Assembly: GCA_964019695.1 (NCBI GenBank)
Contig: OZ026520.1
Coordinates: 95,395,824 to 95,459,823 of the forward strand
Reading direction: 5' to 3'
DNA length: 64,000 bases
Source of the DNA: Loripinus fragilis
Taxonomy: Eukaryota; Mollusca; Bivalvia; Lucinida; Lucinidae
Shown here in pieces: positions 23,338 to 34,179 of the stretch (its first letter is position 1; each line of letters opens with the position of its first letter). The position numbers were made by a program, and so were the translations under genes. The notes under the pieces are model-generated. The model saw only the letters and a list, made by a program, of their open reading frames with translations. It searched no databases and was not told the origin of the DNA.

Positions 23338-24084
23338 TAGAGCATGCTATATAGATCTACCACAATTTGAGAGAGCAGATTATATTATGGTACCTATCAC
23401 ATATGCGTAAAAACATAATTTTATGCCTATACTGTGGTATTCAGCGGGACTGGATATCTAACGTTAGTTCTAACAACAGTTGATCTTCATCCATCATTTG
23501 TGTATGTTAGCAACATAGGCTCTGGCGAGTCTGCACACTTGTGCAGGTTTGTCTGTGCTTTCATTAGACGACGATGCAATCAGTAGCACAATCTCATATG
23601 CTGGTTCATTTATATGTAAAGTAAGAAACTTTTTTACAAAATGTGTTATCTGATGATTGTTATACATGACGCTCAAACGGTTATCGTTGATAATGATAGG
23701 GTAATTTTCTAAGTCTATAATTATGGCTTTGTCCACCGGAAAGACTTCTTTCGGTTGAGCTTGCAATGAGGTCAGTGTCATCACATGGCTTTAGTATCAT
23801 TCACCCTGCTCTCTTTCCTTTTAGAAATCGCACAACCGACAATTATTTTGGCTGAAATACTAGTATATTTAAAGTACTCCACTTTCAATTTCCAAAATAA
23901 AACAATGGGCCATTAAATTTCATTTAGCGTAAAATTGTAAACATTAGTTTTAACATATATTTTGGATGCTCGAAAGAACAATCTCAGTGAGTCGGTTATT
24001 TTAAGTACCCACAACACATATTTGATTGAGAAATAAGAAAATTGTTTGCTCTAATTTAGGTATCGTAAGGTTACCCTAAACACA
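23338..24084. other. Intergenic with a family K copy
   Basis: Family K occupies about 23900-24035 (gcgtaaaattgtaaacatta, then gtacccacaaca, then attgagaaataagaaaatt), matching 31495-31650. Near 23518-23565 there is half of a GC hairpin core (ggctctggcgagtctgcaca). No gene is supported. Confidence 0.5.
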
Positions 24085-24460
24085 TGTGGTCACAGGTATC
24101 TTTTCGGCTATGCAGCTGATGATTTGTGTTTTAGCAACTGCAGAATCTTGGGTGAGGATTTGGTCAGTAAAATAATTGAAGTCCCCAGTGACTTTTGCTG
24201 TGTAAGGCGGTGGTTCTGTTGCTGTCGATTCATTGTTTATTGTGGCTTCCATTTTTGTGAGGTTTTTTGTGTTTGGCCTTTGTTAGTGTCCTGTCTAGTT
24301 TTGCATCTGAGTATATCACCGAGGAAGAGAGATCTTGTTGTTTTACTTTAATTGTTTTTTGCTGTCGTGTGGCTGTTAGTGTTCTGTGTCTCTTCCAGGT
24401 TGGTCTGTTGTCTGTGAGTGTGGCATTTCTTGGTCATGCTCATTTGCCTTTCTATATCAG
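24085..24460 (+). mobile_element. PLE-B 3' tail
   Basis: tgcagaatcttgggtgagga, gtgtaaggcggtggttctg, accgaggaagagag, ggtctgttgtctgtgagtgt, cttggtcatgctcatttgcc. The open frames here are tail sequence. Confidence 0.65.
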
Positions 24461-25035
24461 ATGGCATGTTTAAAAGACTAATCCCAAGTTTTATTTTTTT
24501 AAAAAACAAAGGCATTTAGTTCTATACAAGTACGCACTGATAAAAATTAAGAAAACAAATTGTTGAAACAATAATAGGAGTCTTATGTTCTGATGTTTAT
24601 TTAAATAGTTAATGACAGTTTAGCTATTCTATGTATATATGCAGTGTTTAAATGAAACTGTAACAGAATCTATATTTGCTAATTATTTAATTTCTTAATT
24701 ATAAACCTGTACTCGTATGATTGGTTCTGTAGGACCTTAAAGATATGGAGCAGTCTGGTCTTGTTGTAACAGTATTGTAAATGTTCAAACATTTCACAAT
24801 TTGTGATTTTAGGACTTGATCAGTATAGACAATATGTCAGTACTATAATATAGACACATCTCGTTATCACTTTGATTAATAAAGTTTTAAGTTCATTATT
24901 CAGCTGATCTTTTATTGTACGTTTGGCTTCGTCATTATTTGGGTCACTGTAACAATTCAATCTATGACTGACAAAAACAAACCTCAATTATCTCATAGTT
25001 TTTCTAACATATAAGCTTATTTTCAGGATCAGTCC
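24461..25035. other. Intergenic, nothing recognised
   Basis: AT-rich and unique. Confidence 0.45.
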
Positions 25036-25079
25036 TGCTAGAGAACATTCTGATCTTTAGATCAGAATGTTCTCTAGCA
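25036..25079. repeat. Perfect 21-bp-arm palindrome
   Basis: tgctagagaacattctgatct, loop tt, then the exact complement. It looks like an inverted-repeat insertion core or a hairpin RNA. It is not followed by a T run. Confidence 0.8.
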
Positions 25080-25796
25080 TTATCTTATCCTGCACTTTCT
25101 ACTCACTAAAAGAGTAAAAGGACAGGGTAGCTGATTTTGGATTCTGGCAAGTCTGTCGAATTGGCAGACTTGGTAGAAACGGTTCCTCGTATAAGGGTTA
25201 TGCTATATGAGGTCAAGAATTTGCGTGACGTAGCATACGTTCAGATAACCTAATCAAACCACATCTACATCTGTTGTGCTTTAGTCAAGCTGTTTCTCTA
25301 ACGAGCCGGAAACCTTTCCATACAGAACACAAACGTATAATAGTACTGTCTGTCTAAGGGTGTGTGCTCATCAGATAATCTTGTTGTTTGGGTAAATGTC
25401 GCGTGCGAAGACACCGCAACAAACTGTATCTGATCTTAAAATATGCAGTCCAATATACGCTCATCGCGAGATAGCTTTGTCACAAAGGATATTTAGCCTG
25501 AAACGCATTGTCTTCCAACCAAACACTTATGATAACCTTTATTAGTCTGTTTGAACTGTTATTGTGTGGTTATAGAAATATTGCAAAGGTAATTAGGGAG
25601 CTTTGTTCCATTTGTTTTCACATTTTGAATATATGCAAGATGGAAATATGTATTAGCTATACACGCCCATAACTTCAATCTGCTGATGGGGTTAAATGGT
25701 CGTATGCACCCAATACATGTCACAATCAAAGAGAACAGGCAGGGAAATGCACAAGAACACATTAACCCATCAAAGCTGAATAGAAATGCCCACTAT
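25080..25796. other. Region upstream of the PLE-A copy, nothing recognised
   Basis: No gene is supported. Wnt7 exon 1 was looked for here and further upstream (an ATG, a hydrophobic run and a donor leaving two bases of a split codon) without a convincing candidate. Confidence 0.35.
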
Positions 25797-25893
25797 TAGC
25801 AATTGGACCTGTCTATTTCCTTTAAAGATTTGTTGGGTGGTATGTTTCATTTTTATTCCAATTTTAATAGAGCGTGCTGTAAGCAAACAGTTT
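25797..25893 (+). repeat. Family D left half fused to RT
   Basis: The sequence ttgttgggtggtatgtttca and gctgtaagcaaacag are family D motifs. They continue without a break into reverse-transcriptase codons, so the first 32 or so residues of the open frame are not RT sequence. Confidence 0.7.
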
Positions 25894-27092
25894 CTGCAAT
25901 GATTGACGATGTCCCACAAAAAGACCTATTTTGGTCAATTAAAAATTCAGGTGAAATTTTAGATACACTTAAAGCTAGAGATTTCAATGCGACCAGTTTG
26001 TCTACTTATGATTTTTCTACTCTTTACACTACTTTACCTCATAATTTAATTAAAGATAAACTTATTGATCTTATTGAAAGTACCTTCCAGAGAGAAGGCT
26101 CTCCTTACCTTGCATGTAGTGACAGAAATGCATTTTTTACTTCAGAAAAACCTAAAAAATATCATGCATGGTCGTGTCAAAATGTATGCGATGCGCTGAC
26201 CTTTTTGTTGGACAACATTTTTATTCGATTTGGCACCAAGCTCTATAGACAAGTTGTTGGGATTCCTATGGGCACTAATTGTGCTCCCCTGGTTGCAGAT
26301 TTATTCCTGTTTTGTTATGAAAGGGACTTTATGATGTCTCTTTCTGATGATAAGCAGGCTGATGTTATTGATGCGTTTAACACTACTTCCAGATATTTGG
26401 ACGATATTTTAAATATTAATAATGTTTATTTTGACAATATGGTTAGTCAAATATACCCTTCAGAGCTCCAACTTAATAAAGCCAATGCCTCTGATACCGA
26501 AGCCGCATTTTTAGACTTGCATTTGTCAATTTCTAATGATATTGTTTCTACCAAAATTTATGACAAACGTGACGACTTTGATTTTGAAATTGTCAATTTC
26601 CCATTTTTAGATGGTGATGTTCCTCGTTCTACATCCTATGGAGTCTATATCTCTCAACTCATTCGTTTTGCTAGAGCATCTAGCTATGTTGCTGACTTCA
26701 ACACTCGCAATAAATTGTTAACTCAGAAACTTCTTAAACAAGGCTATCGGTATCATAAACTTTGCAAAACATTTTCAAAATTTTATAGACGATACTATGA
26801 TTTGATTTCTAAATTCCAAGTTGGACTTAAATCTCTCTTGCGCCAAGGACTTTCGGAACCTGATTTCTATGGTGACTTTGTGTATAAGTTGAAGAAGATT
26901 GTTGGCTCTAATAATTTTTCAGCGCAGTTCATTAAAATAATTTCCCATTATAAAAAGATTGGCTATAGTATTAATGTATTGCAACAGACTGCATGCTTGG
27001 TAGTCAACCCAATCACGGTTGGCAACTTTGCTTTCCTCTTTAATTGCATGCCGGTGGGTCGGACTTCAGACTCTATGATGGTTCCGACTTAA
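25803..27092 (+). mobile_element. PLE-A reverse transcriptase (Penelope-like core), 5'-truncated
   Basis: An open frame of 429 codons, without an ATG at its first codon; the earliest ATG is codon 14. The RT palm is complete: YDFSTLYTTLPH at 69-80 (catalytic Asp70), GIPMGTNCAP at 153-162, and RYLDDIL at 197-203 (Asp200, Asp201). A long basic C-terminal region follows (FSKFYRRYYDL, SEPDFYGDFVYKLKKIVG, ACLVVNPIT), conserved in the decayed copies at 50747, 59262 and 61105. It would copy element RNA into DNA. The F-S/T-LYT-P and MGTNCAP signatures resemble Penelope-like elements. No GIY-YIG endonuclease is visible after the palm, so the class is inferred. The N-terminus is family D sequence, so the copy is truncated and probably inactive despite its open frame. 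It lies about 0.7 kb upstream of a Wnt7 exon. Confidence 0.8.
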
Positions 27093-27628
27093 AGACTTAT
27101 CTGTTGATGAGATGGTAGGGGCCTGATGCTTTGGCTGTTTGTCGGGCCCACCGGGGTTTACCTGTTGGATTTCTTTTGCTCCGGTATTCAGTTTAATTTA
27201 CTGTTGAGTCCTTATCCTTGCTTTTTCTCCTTGTTATATCTTGATTTATATGTTTTAGGAGATGATGCATTGATAAGTTAGGGGTCTTTCATGCAAACCA
27301 AATATCTATGTGTCTTGATCCACATCTGAATTAAGGGTGAGGTTGGCGCCGTTAAACCGGTTTAAGCCCTCCAGTAAAATATTTTACTGACCGTTCCAAG
27401 GCGGTACTTCTTTTGTGGATCTTTTATGTTTTTGTTCTGTCTTGTGTTTGCTATGTTTTGTGCGCGTATGTTTATATGTGCTTTGTGGTCACCTGCTGGG
27501 AAAGGGCTGACCTCTTGGCTCTCGTTTGTGGTGTCTTCTGTGAGTTTGTCACTTTCCCATTGGTATCCTGGGTCAGGTGTGGTACTTGATTGTATCGATT
27601 CCTGATCTTTGCACCATTACTTACTTTT
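27093..27628 (+). mobile_element. PLE-A 3' untranslated tail (reference copy)
   Basis: Follows the RT stop directly and defines the family: gcctgatgctttggctg, ggtttacctgttggatttc, gatgatgcattgataagtta, gatccacatctgaatta, ggttggcgccgttaaaccgg, ccgttccaaggcggta, then the blocks found in every solo tail, ending ttacttacttt. No poly(A) is seen. Confidence 0.8.
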
Positions 27629-27676
27629 GAATGGGTCAACCTTCGAAAACTAATGAACGTTTACACTTGACATAAC

Positions 27677-27812
27677 ATCGATCCTGATTAAGATCCCTAC
27701 AGTTTGACATTCTGATAGTGTTCCTGAAATAATTTTGATTTTGAAAAAAAAGAAAGTCAGCAGACGATTACAAAAGCATGAAAAAATTACCCAGCATGCA
27801 ATGATTTAAAAA
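27677..27812 (+). repeat. Family F copy next to a Wnt7 acceptor
   Basis: Shares gtttgacattctgatag, gttcctgaaa, agtcagcagacga and ttacccagcatgca with copies at 35156-35352 and 37488-37672. It ends about 25 bp before the splice acceptor of the Wnt7 exon at 27836. Confidence 0.7.
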
Positions 27813-27835
27813 TAAATTTTGGTCGTTTATTTCAG

Positions 27836-28065
27836 GGCCTTGTCATCTGTCGTGGCTCTTGGAGCCAACATCATCTGTAACAAGATACCAGGTCTGGCCC
27901 CTCAACAGAGATCTATATGCCGGAGTAGGCCAGTCGCCATTGCTGTGATAGGGGAAGGGGCTAAAATAGGGATCACAGAGTGCCAGTATCAGTTTAGAAA
28001 TATGCGGTGGAATTGTAGTAGCTCAACTCAGCACGATTCCTTCTTCGGGTTTCAGCCAAAAATTG
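27836..28065 (+). CDS. Wnt7: Wnt7, second coding exon (N-terminal domain)
   Basis: Wnt7 is a secreted, lipid-modified ligand that binds Frizzled receptors. This exon encodes 76 full residues. It begins after the acceptor ttatttcag with one base of a split codon and ends at the donor g/gtaagt, leaving one base of a Gly/Ala codon. [35 protein letters not shown] and RWNCS mark it as Wnt7 rather than another Wnt class; RWNCS holds a conserved N-glycosylation site. Four of the family cysteines are here. In vertebrate WNT7 genes the intron also falls just before SVVALG, so the missing upstream exon should encode only a signal peptide of about 20-30 residues. It was not located. A PLE-A copy lies 200 bp upstream, and a family F repeat ends about 25 bp before the acceptor. 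Confidence 0.93.
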
Positions 28066-28224
28066 GTAAGTTAATCTTATATGTTAACACTTTGATTGCT
28101 TGTATCGTATACTGATGATCAACTTTGCAAACAAGTTTGACCCAAACCAGGCCTGATGTTCAACAATTTCGCCAGCCTGACCTGGATAAAATCGGGTCTT
28201 TTAAAAACGTTGATTATTAAGAAA
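28066..28224. other. Start of the first visible Wnt7 intron
   Basis: Donor gtaagt at 28066. The segment from 28124 (gcaaacaagtttgaccca) weakly resembles family F. Confidence 0.5.
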
Positions 28225-28358
28225 AATTAGCAGACGACAAATTGCACGCAAAATAATCTAGCAAGCAAAAAGGACACATAGCACGCAAAATAATCTAGCA
28301 AGCAAAAAGGTAGTTTTGCTTGCTAGATTATTTTGCGTGCTATTTGTCGTCTGCCATT
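28225..28358. repeat. Inverted repeat with a duplicated arm
   Basis: The block gcacgcaaaataatctagca occurs twice in direct order (about 28236 and 28269). Its complement lies at 28317-28342. The outer ends ttagcagacgacaaatt and atttgtcgtctgcc also pair. The result is a hairpin with one arm present twice, in the Wnt7 intron. Confidence 0.75.
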
Positions 28359-28689
28359 TTTTTTTCATAATTATCGTTTTCAAACGATCTTTTAAAATCG
28401 CCATCCGTTTCAAATACAATATCATTGCCGCTGCTACTGCTGCAACTACTGCTGGCGATTTTTGTACTCTGTAGGAAATTTTTCATGCTCTTCGAAGCAG
28501 GCAGGTAAACTGTTAACACCGAATACAAATATTTGCTGTTAAAGAAGTACATTGTATATATATTAATTGCTCCCAGCCGAAGGTTTTGGTGTGATCTCGT
28601 CGTCGTCCGCAAAGCTTCTTATCCGCACTATATCCTCTGGACCAGTGTGTGGAGGAGGGGGGAGGCGGTGACCAAACTTATGGAAGGGG
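28359..28689. other. Intronic, nothing recognised
   Basis: No coding or repeat signal is assigned. Confidence 0.4.
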
Positions 28690-29860
28690 AAAGATGTGAT
28701 CAGATTTTGGTGACCTTGATCTTATTTTCATGGTCATACCAGCACTTTGAAATGTCATAGCGTTTCAGCTTGTTATTTCTTGAACGGAATGATGGATCCT
28801 TTCAAAACATTATGTATTGTATAATTGTGTCACAATAAAGTATTTATCATATTTTGGTATCCTTGGTCTAGTTTTTAAGGGTATCATCATATTAAGACTG
28901 AAAGAATCAGCCTATTTCACACTGTATCTTCTGAAACAGTGAGTCCGATTTGGACCAAACTTGCATAGATACAATTCTGGGAGGGTTAGATTTTGGTGAC
29001 CTTGACCTTGTTTTCTGGGTCACATCAACACTAAAATGTCAAATTTTGAACCGAAAAGCGTTCCCGCACATTATCTCCTGAATGGAATGATGGATTCTAG
29101 CCAAACTTTATAAACTGTATCATTGTGACACAATATAGAGTTGATTAAATTTAGTTGACCTTGACTTAATTTTCTAGGTCACCAACGTCTTAAGGCTGTA
29201 AAACAGCCTTTTTCTAACTCTATCTCCTGTGAGTGGATAGATAAATTGTTGGGAGAAGGGAGATAGGTGATAAGGTTTTGTTGACCTTTACCTTATTTTC
29301 AAGGTCACAACATCACTTTTAAATGCCCAATTTCAATTATAATAGTGTTTCCGTATTATGTTATATCTTTTGAACACAGGAGCCTCCGTCGTGCTGTGGA
29401 TAAGCCATTTACCTTGTATCCACATACCCAACGTTCGATCCCCGGCTTTTCCAGTCTGTCCGATGAGACTTTAAGCCGTGTCCCCATCTTCATATGACCT
29501 TAAATGTTGCTGGGTTCTTAAAACAAAACACATACATGCATATATAATGGACAGGATGATTAATTCTGGCCGTTGATCGATTCTTGGTGAACTTGACATA
29601 GCTTCTAGCGTCACCTTCCAATAAAGACTGTAAAATTCGGCCTTTACCGCACTTTATTTCTGTAACAGTGGGTTGATTTGCATAGATACATTGTTAGTAG
29701 AATGAGTTGATTAGATTATAGTGAACTTGAATGTTTTCGAGGTCACGCCAGCACTTTTTAATGTCAAATCTGTAACAAAATGGTGTTTTACATTCTATTT
29801 CGTGAACTAATCTATTGTATCACACAATACCTTATCAATTTATAGTGTGACACAATAATG
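28690..29860 (+). repeat. Diverged tandem repeat with TGACCTTGACCTT motifs
   Basis: Units of roughly 150-300 bp share ttttggtgaccttgacctta, ctaggtcacaacaacac-like sequence, and tcctgaacggaatgatggat. Instances of the GACCTTGA core are near 28709, 29001 and 29155, with weaker ones near 29280 and 29583. Heavily mutated, with a tRNA-derived SINE head nested inside. Confidence 0.6.
29375..29540 (+). mobile_element. tRNA-derived SINE
   Basis: A tRNA-like head: gtcgtgctgtggataagcc resembles an A box and cgttcgatccccggc a B box, about 35 bp apart. It is followed by a body (ccgatgagactttaagccg, gttgctgggttcttaaaaca) typical of invertebrate SINEs. It ends in an A-rich stretch and is transcribed, if at all, by RNA polymerase III. 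It interrupts the surrounding tandem repeat. Confidence 0.65.
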
Positions 29861-31494
29861 AGTTTATTAGAACTTGGATAAGCATGCAGCATTCAATTTG
29901 GGGTTGGATACATACTTTTCCTATTTTAATTTGTTTTAGCATCATCTGATATACTAGACTATCTATATTAAGGTAATAGTAGTGGTGTACGCTGAATGAA
30001 ATATAATCCCATAATCTTTTCTGACCATGTAATACTAAATATAACATCAGAATAATAGAATTGGAATGTAGACCTATTTGCGTACATTTGCCCAAAGCCT
30101 GACACGAGTTTATTTGTTTATGTTTGCAATTAATCACAATATGATGTTATTCCTTTTACGGTCTTGTAGCTTTTCCCAATGCCTCTAATATTAACTGAAT
30201 TAGCCTGTTTTCATTTAGGCGAAACCGAAGGCGGAGAAATTTGATGACGTTTAACCGACCATGTTTATAGTTCAACAAGCGGTGCAATAGAATGTGACTC
30301 GGTTCAGAATAGTTGTTTAAACGCCTTGCTACAAGGTTCATAGAATGAATAGGTTGGTGGTATAGCGGACACCTTTGGGTTCTTTTCTAGATGATCTAAG
30401 ATTTGTTTAAATATGCCATTTCAGTAAATAACGTGACTTTATTACTGAAAGCGTACCTTCGATTTTAGAGAGTTGTAAAGCCGTGGTCTGAAACATAGAC
30501 GTCCTCAAGTCAAAACGCTCCGTGTTGGTTAATACAAAGAAAGTATGTGGTGGCGATGAGACCACACAGGGAGCTTATGTAGATAAGGCGCCCGAACAAA
30601 GTTCCAAGGCCTGTGAGCTTGAGTGGCAAATTTTTTCTACCTGCCTGCATTCCTGCCTGCTCCATCTATCTATCCATCTATCAAGGAGAATAGTTCTGGG
30701 GAAATAATCATTCAAGGCATCACAGTTTTTCAGTAGCCTACAATGCTGGAACTATAGGAATTGTCGTGTTCCCTCCCTTAGGCATATCTTGATCATCTCT
30801 GGAAAGAAAACCCGAATGGGGCTTGTTTGTAATGTACGTTACCACAAATCCGTTTAGAGTAGAAAAGAATTTTATATATTTATTTCTCATGATTCATGGC
30901 ATTAATTTATCTGTAATAAAATATATACCTACATGTTGAAATATCGATTATCGCCATTTAAGTGGTATCATAAGGTTGTAACATAGTGAAAGTGGTTGCA
31001 TTTCCAGGACATTTTCATTTGCATTCGAGATAGGTTTTGGAAATCACCTTTGGGTCCCAATTGGCAAAACACCTGTATTATTTTTTTTTAATTCAACTAT
31101 TAATGCCATCTGTCTGAAAAGACAGTTTATGAAAGATATATTGCATTCAGCGCAATTAAAATGACACAAGGCGTACTTCAGCATTTTAATTGGTTTATTC
31201 ATTAACGTTCGATAGACATTGTAACTTGATGAATAGACGCTAAGAATGAGAAGAATGCTAGAGACATATAACCTATTTATACATAGGGTCCCATTTATGG
31301 GACATCAGCGGACTGTGGAGACCCAGATGTGACATCAAAGAATGTGGCATCTCATCAGGGTATGCAATATTTGCTGTCGTAACAGTTATTAATTAGTGGA
31401 TAGCTTTGAAATTCAACCAACAGCTACCTATAATGAATATCACCTTTTATCCTAAATTACACGTCCGTGGGTCAAGTCTCAGACTGAATGACGA
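29861..31494. other. Intronic, mostly nothing
   Basis: A short ATCT-type simple repeat lies at 30660-30690. No exon-like or repeat signal was found otherwise. Confidence 0.4.
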
Positions 31495-31650
31495 CCCTGA
31501 CCTCAAACCATGGGCAAAACAAAAATTTTCAGTGTAAAATTGTAAATATTTTCTTACCCATCAATTTAAACATATGTTTTGAGACGGTTCTTTTGAGTAC
31601 CCACAACATATGTTTTGGTTGAGAAATAAGAAAATTTAATTTTCGTTACG
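31495..31650 (+). repeat. Family K copy
   Basis: cagtgtaaaattgtaaatat, gagacggttcttttgagtac, ccacaacatatgttttggtt, gagaaataagaaaa. Related to 23900 on the same strand, and to 42045 and 52018 on the opposite strand. Confidence 0.6.
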
Positions 31651-33012
31651 CACTCTTCACTAAAGTCCTGTAAAAAAAACTTTCATCGATGTGTATAAAA
31701 GTAAACAAAATTATGAAATACCACATAGTACCAGCTTAGTGGTTAGCAAAAGTAGCATCAATTATCCAAAATATCTAATTTTACACATTATATAAATACC
31801 AGGCATATGTTGTGTACACAGATAAAATTCTAAATCACTTTTCAGAATCATGTTCTCTTTAGAATACTAGTTAGAGCTATCGCATAGATAATTTTCTCCT
31901 GTAAATGTTTGCAATAAAACATAATAATGTAGTTTATTTAGTACGCAAAAGAACATTACAAATGCCCAAACTGCGATGCCACAACCCTTAACGGACCATG
32001 ATAGCATCTTATTTTGCACTTTGCAGTTTCAATTATAATTCATTTCACTCTAAAATATTCATCTACAAGTAATAATGGCGCCTCAATTCAATTCTTGAGT
32101 TGGGCATCAACGTAAGAAAGGGGCCTCGATTTATTGAACCACTATTGAATGTTTTGTATGTTGCCTGCATATTGGCTAGACTGCTGAATTCTTTACAGCC
32201 ACTTTCGTGTAGTTTTAACCTTCTTATCATGATATTGGTTATATTTAGATATATGTTTTAATGAACTTTAGCTTCCGTGGAAATGTCCTTTTGTTGCAAG
32301 GTACATTAAGGCATGCCAACCACCAATTCATCTTAATATGCAAAAATGCAGAACGAAATAGAGGTTTTATTATGTAAAGATCTCAACGTGAGCCACATCA
32401 TGCCAATATATGCATGGAATACACAGCAAATAAACATCCTTACTATACTATTACAGCGTACAGATTAGAAGCATCCCTATATGCTCAACATTTTAGATAT
32501 TTCTTATCAAGCAAAATTAAAAAAGCAAATGCAGACATCTACTTAGGCTGCAACATTTGCCCTATCTTCAATTGATAGCAACCTTCAATTTTGATTCATA
32601 AACTTTGCACGATCTTTTTTTACCTTCGATGAATAAAACTTCAGTAATATATGTGTGAAGGTCAGTTACAATACAATTACTTTCTCATCGGATTTCCTGA
32701 GTTTTTGCATATATAAATCAGTTATGTCATAAGCTCATAATCGAGTTAATGACATGGCACACGAGGTGTCATATTTTTATCGCCTTGAATCAGTTTGATA
32801 TTTAACGTCTTGACAGATAGACGTGTCGTCTTTCTCACACTGAATTTATAAACACTGCTTTAATGTGGAGTCAGTTTGCATTCATAAAGCAGTTTAAACT
32901 ATCTAGCCAGCTATCCATACATCCAGTCATCCATCCATCCATTTTGGTATTTAGCAATGGTTAGACGCCTTCAACAAATATATTTTGTTTCTCTGTTTAA
33001 ATTACAAACAAT
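31651..33012. other. Intronic, nothing recognised
   Basis: Contains a small CCAT-type simple repeat near 32905-32942. Confidence 0.4.
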
Positions 33013-33260
33013 TAGTAAGTATGAATAGGTTATACCACAATCACAGACTGTAGACCAACGCACTGAACCGTGAGGAAAAGACAGAGAACATAGACAGACA
33101 GAACTCCATCAGAGTGTATTAAAGCAATCAGCTCTTTCTTCCCGGCAAGATGATTGCTACACTGGAACGGACACAAAGAAATACAAAACAAAACAGAATC
33201 AAACACAAAAAGCATGACAAACAATGAATGAAGAGCAGCTGTGGCCACCGGGTGGCTAAA
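33013..33260 (-). mobile_element. PLE-B 3' tail in Wnt7 intron
   Basis: Starts agtaagtatgaataggttat, then gaccaacgcactgaaccgtg, tcagctctttcttcccggca, ccaccgggtggctaaat. Old copy. Confidence 0.6.
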
Positions 33261-33287
33261 TATAGATTACTAGGTGAGTGTCTTTTG

Positions 33288-33398
33288 ATATCAAGTTTAC
33301 CAGGCAAGGCTTTGAGAATGCCTTGACATCGCGAGGCTTGCTGAGCGATTCAACATGCATTCTAAAAGCTGAGTCTGGTAAATTCGATATCAAAAGGC
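33288..33398. repeat. Foldback element
   Basis: Outer arms tcttttgatatcaagtttac and its near complement (ggtaaattcgatatcaaaag) enclose about 65 bp. Confidence 0.65.
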
Positions 33399-33695
33399 AC
33401 GAACCTGGTATTCTTTTTGTCTGTATACCTATTGGTTCACTCTTCAAACTAGCGATTATGATGTAATTGACGATTATTGTGTCGATCCAGTGTCATTGGT
33501 GACGTCATTCAAAAGGTCCAACGTCGACATGACCTGATAAAGGCACGTACCGTGAGATAGGCAACCTTTATCAGACCAACGTGCAACAATGCAATAAAAT
33601 AAGCGGTAACTGATAATATGTTTTACAAGCTAAATCTTGGCCCTAGATTCTGAATTTGTTTGCCCTAGATTCCAAATTTGTTAAAATGGGAAACA

Positions 33696-33804
33696 CCCCA
33701 GCAGTCACGCATTGTTGACTCCACATAGATTCAACGTTGATTCAACAACATGACGTCGAATCAACGTTGAATCAATGTTGAGTCAACGATGCGTGCCTGC
33801 TGGG
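33696..33804. mobile_element. 109-bp TIR element rich in GTTGAATCAACG
   Basis: Termini cccagcagtcacgcattgtt and the complement ending gcgtgcctgctggg. The interior is a run of TTCAACGTTGA-type palindromic words. Elements of this look are widespread in animals. Confidence 0.7.
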
Positions 33805-33829
33805 ACAAATTACACGAATGAATATAAAA

Positions 33830-34110
33830 ATGCAATTAAAGTTAAGCAACCAACTGACTCTGCCACCGAGTCAATTGCAATACTAAAGTGAAGCAAAGTA
33901 CTGAAACCAGGACAACAAACCTTAGACAGCAGTTGCAGCCACCAGGGAAGGGGCTTAAATATATGTTACTGACCAAATCTCATCCCTAGATTCTGATGTT
34001 TTTTAGCTGGATTGGAGGCTTCCCAAACTATACAATGCTTCTCTATGAGAAACAATCCAATCAAATTAAGATACTTTAGTAAACATGGAAATGGCTCTTG
34101 GCTCATAGGC
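33830..34110 (-). mobile_element. Old PLE-B tail
   Basis: Scattered blocks: taaagttaagcaaccaactg, caattgcaatactaaagtg, gcagccaccagggaagggg, ttactgaccaaatctc. Confidence 0.5.
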
Positions 34111-34179
34111 AATCGAAGCGAGTATCATATATACTCATGCAAAAAAAAAAGGAAGGCCACCCTGAACTGTGTATAAGGT

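Noticed and set aside
24124..25796. Search for Wnt7 exon 1 upstream of 27836
   Set aside because: No ATG with a hydrophobic run and a donor in the required phase was convincing. The frames at 24124 and 24267 are PLE-B tail.
27107..27140. Hammerhead-ribozyme-like gttgatgagatgg in the PLE-A tail
   Set aside because: Penelope-like elements can carry hammerhead ribozymes, but the CUGANGA core is not exact here and I found no matching GAAA and stem III.
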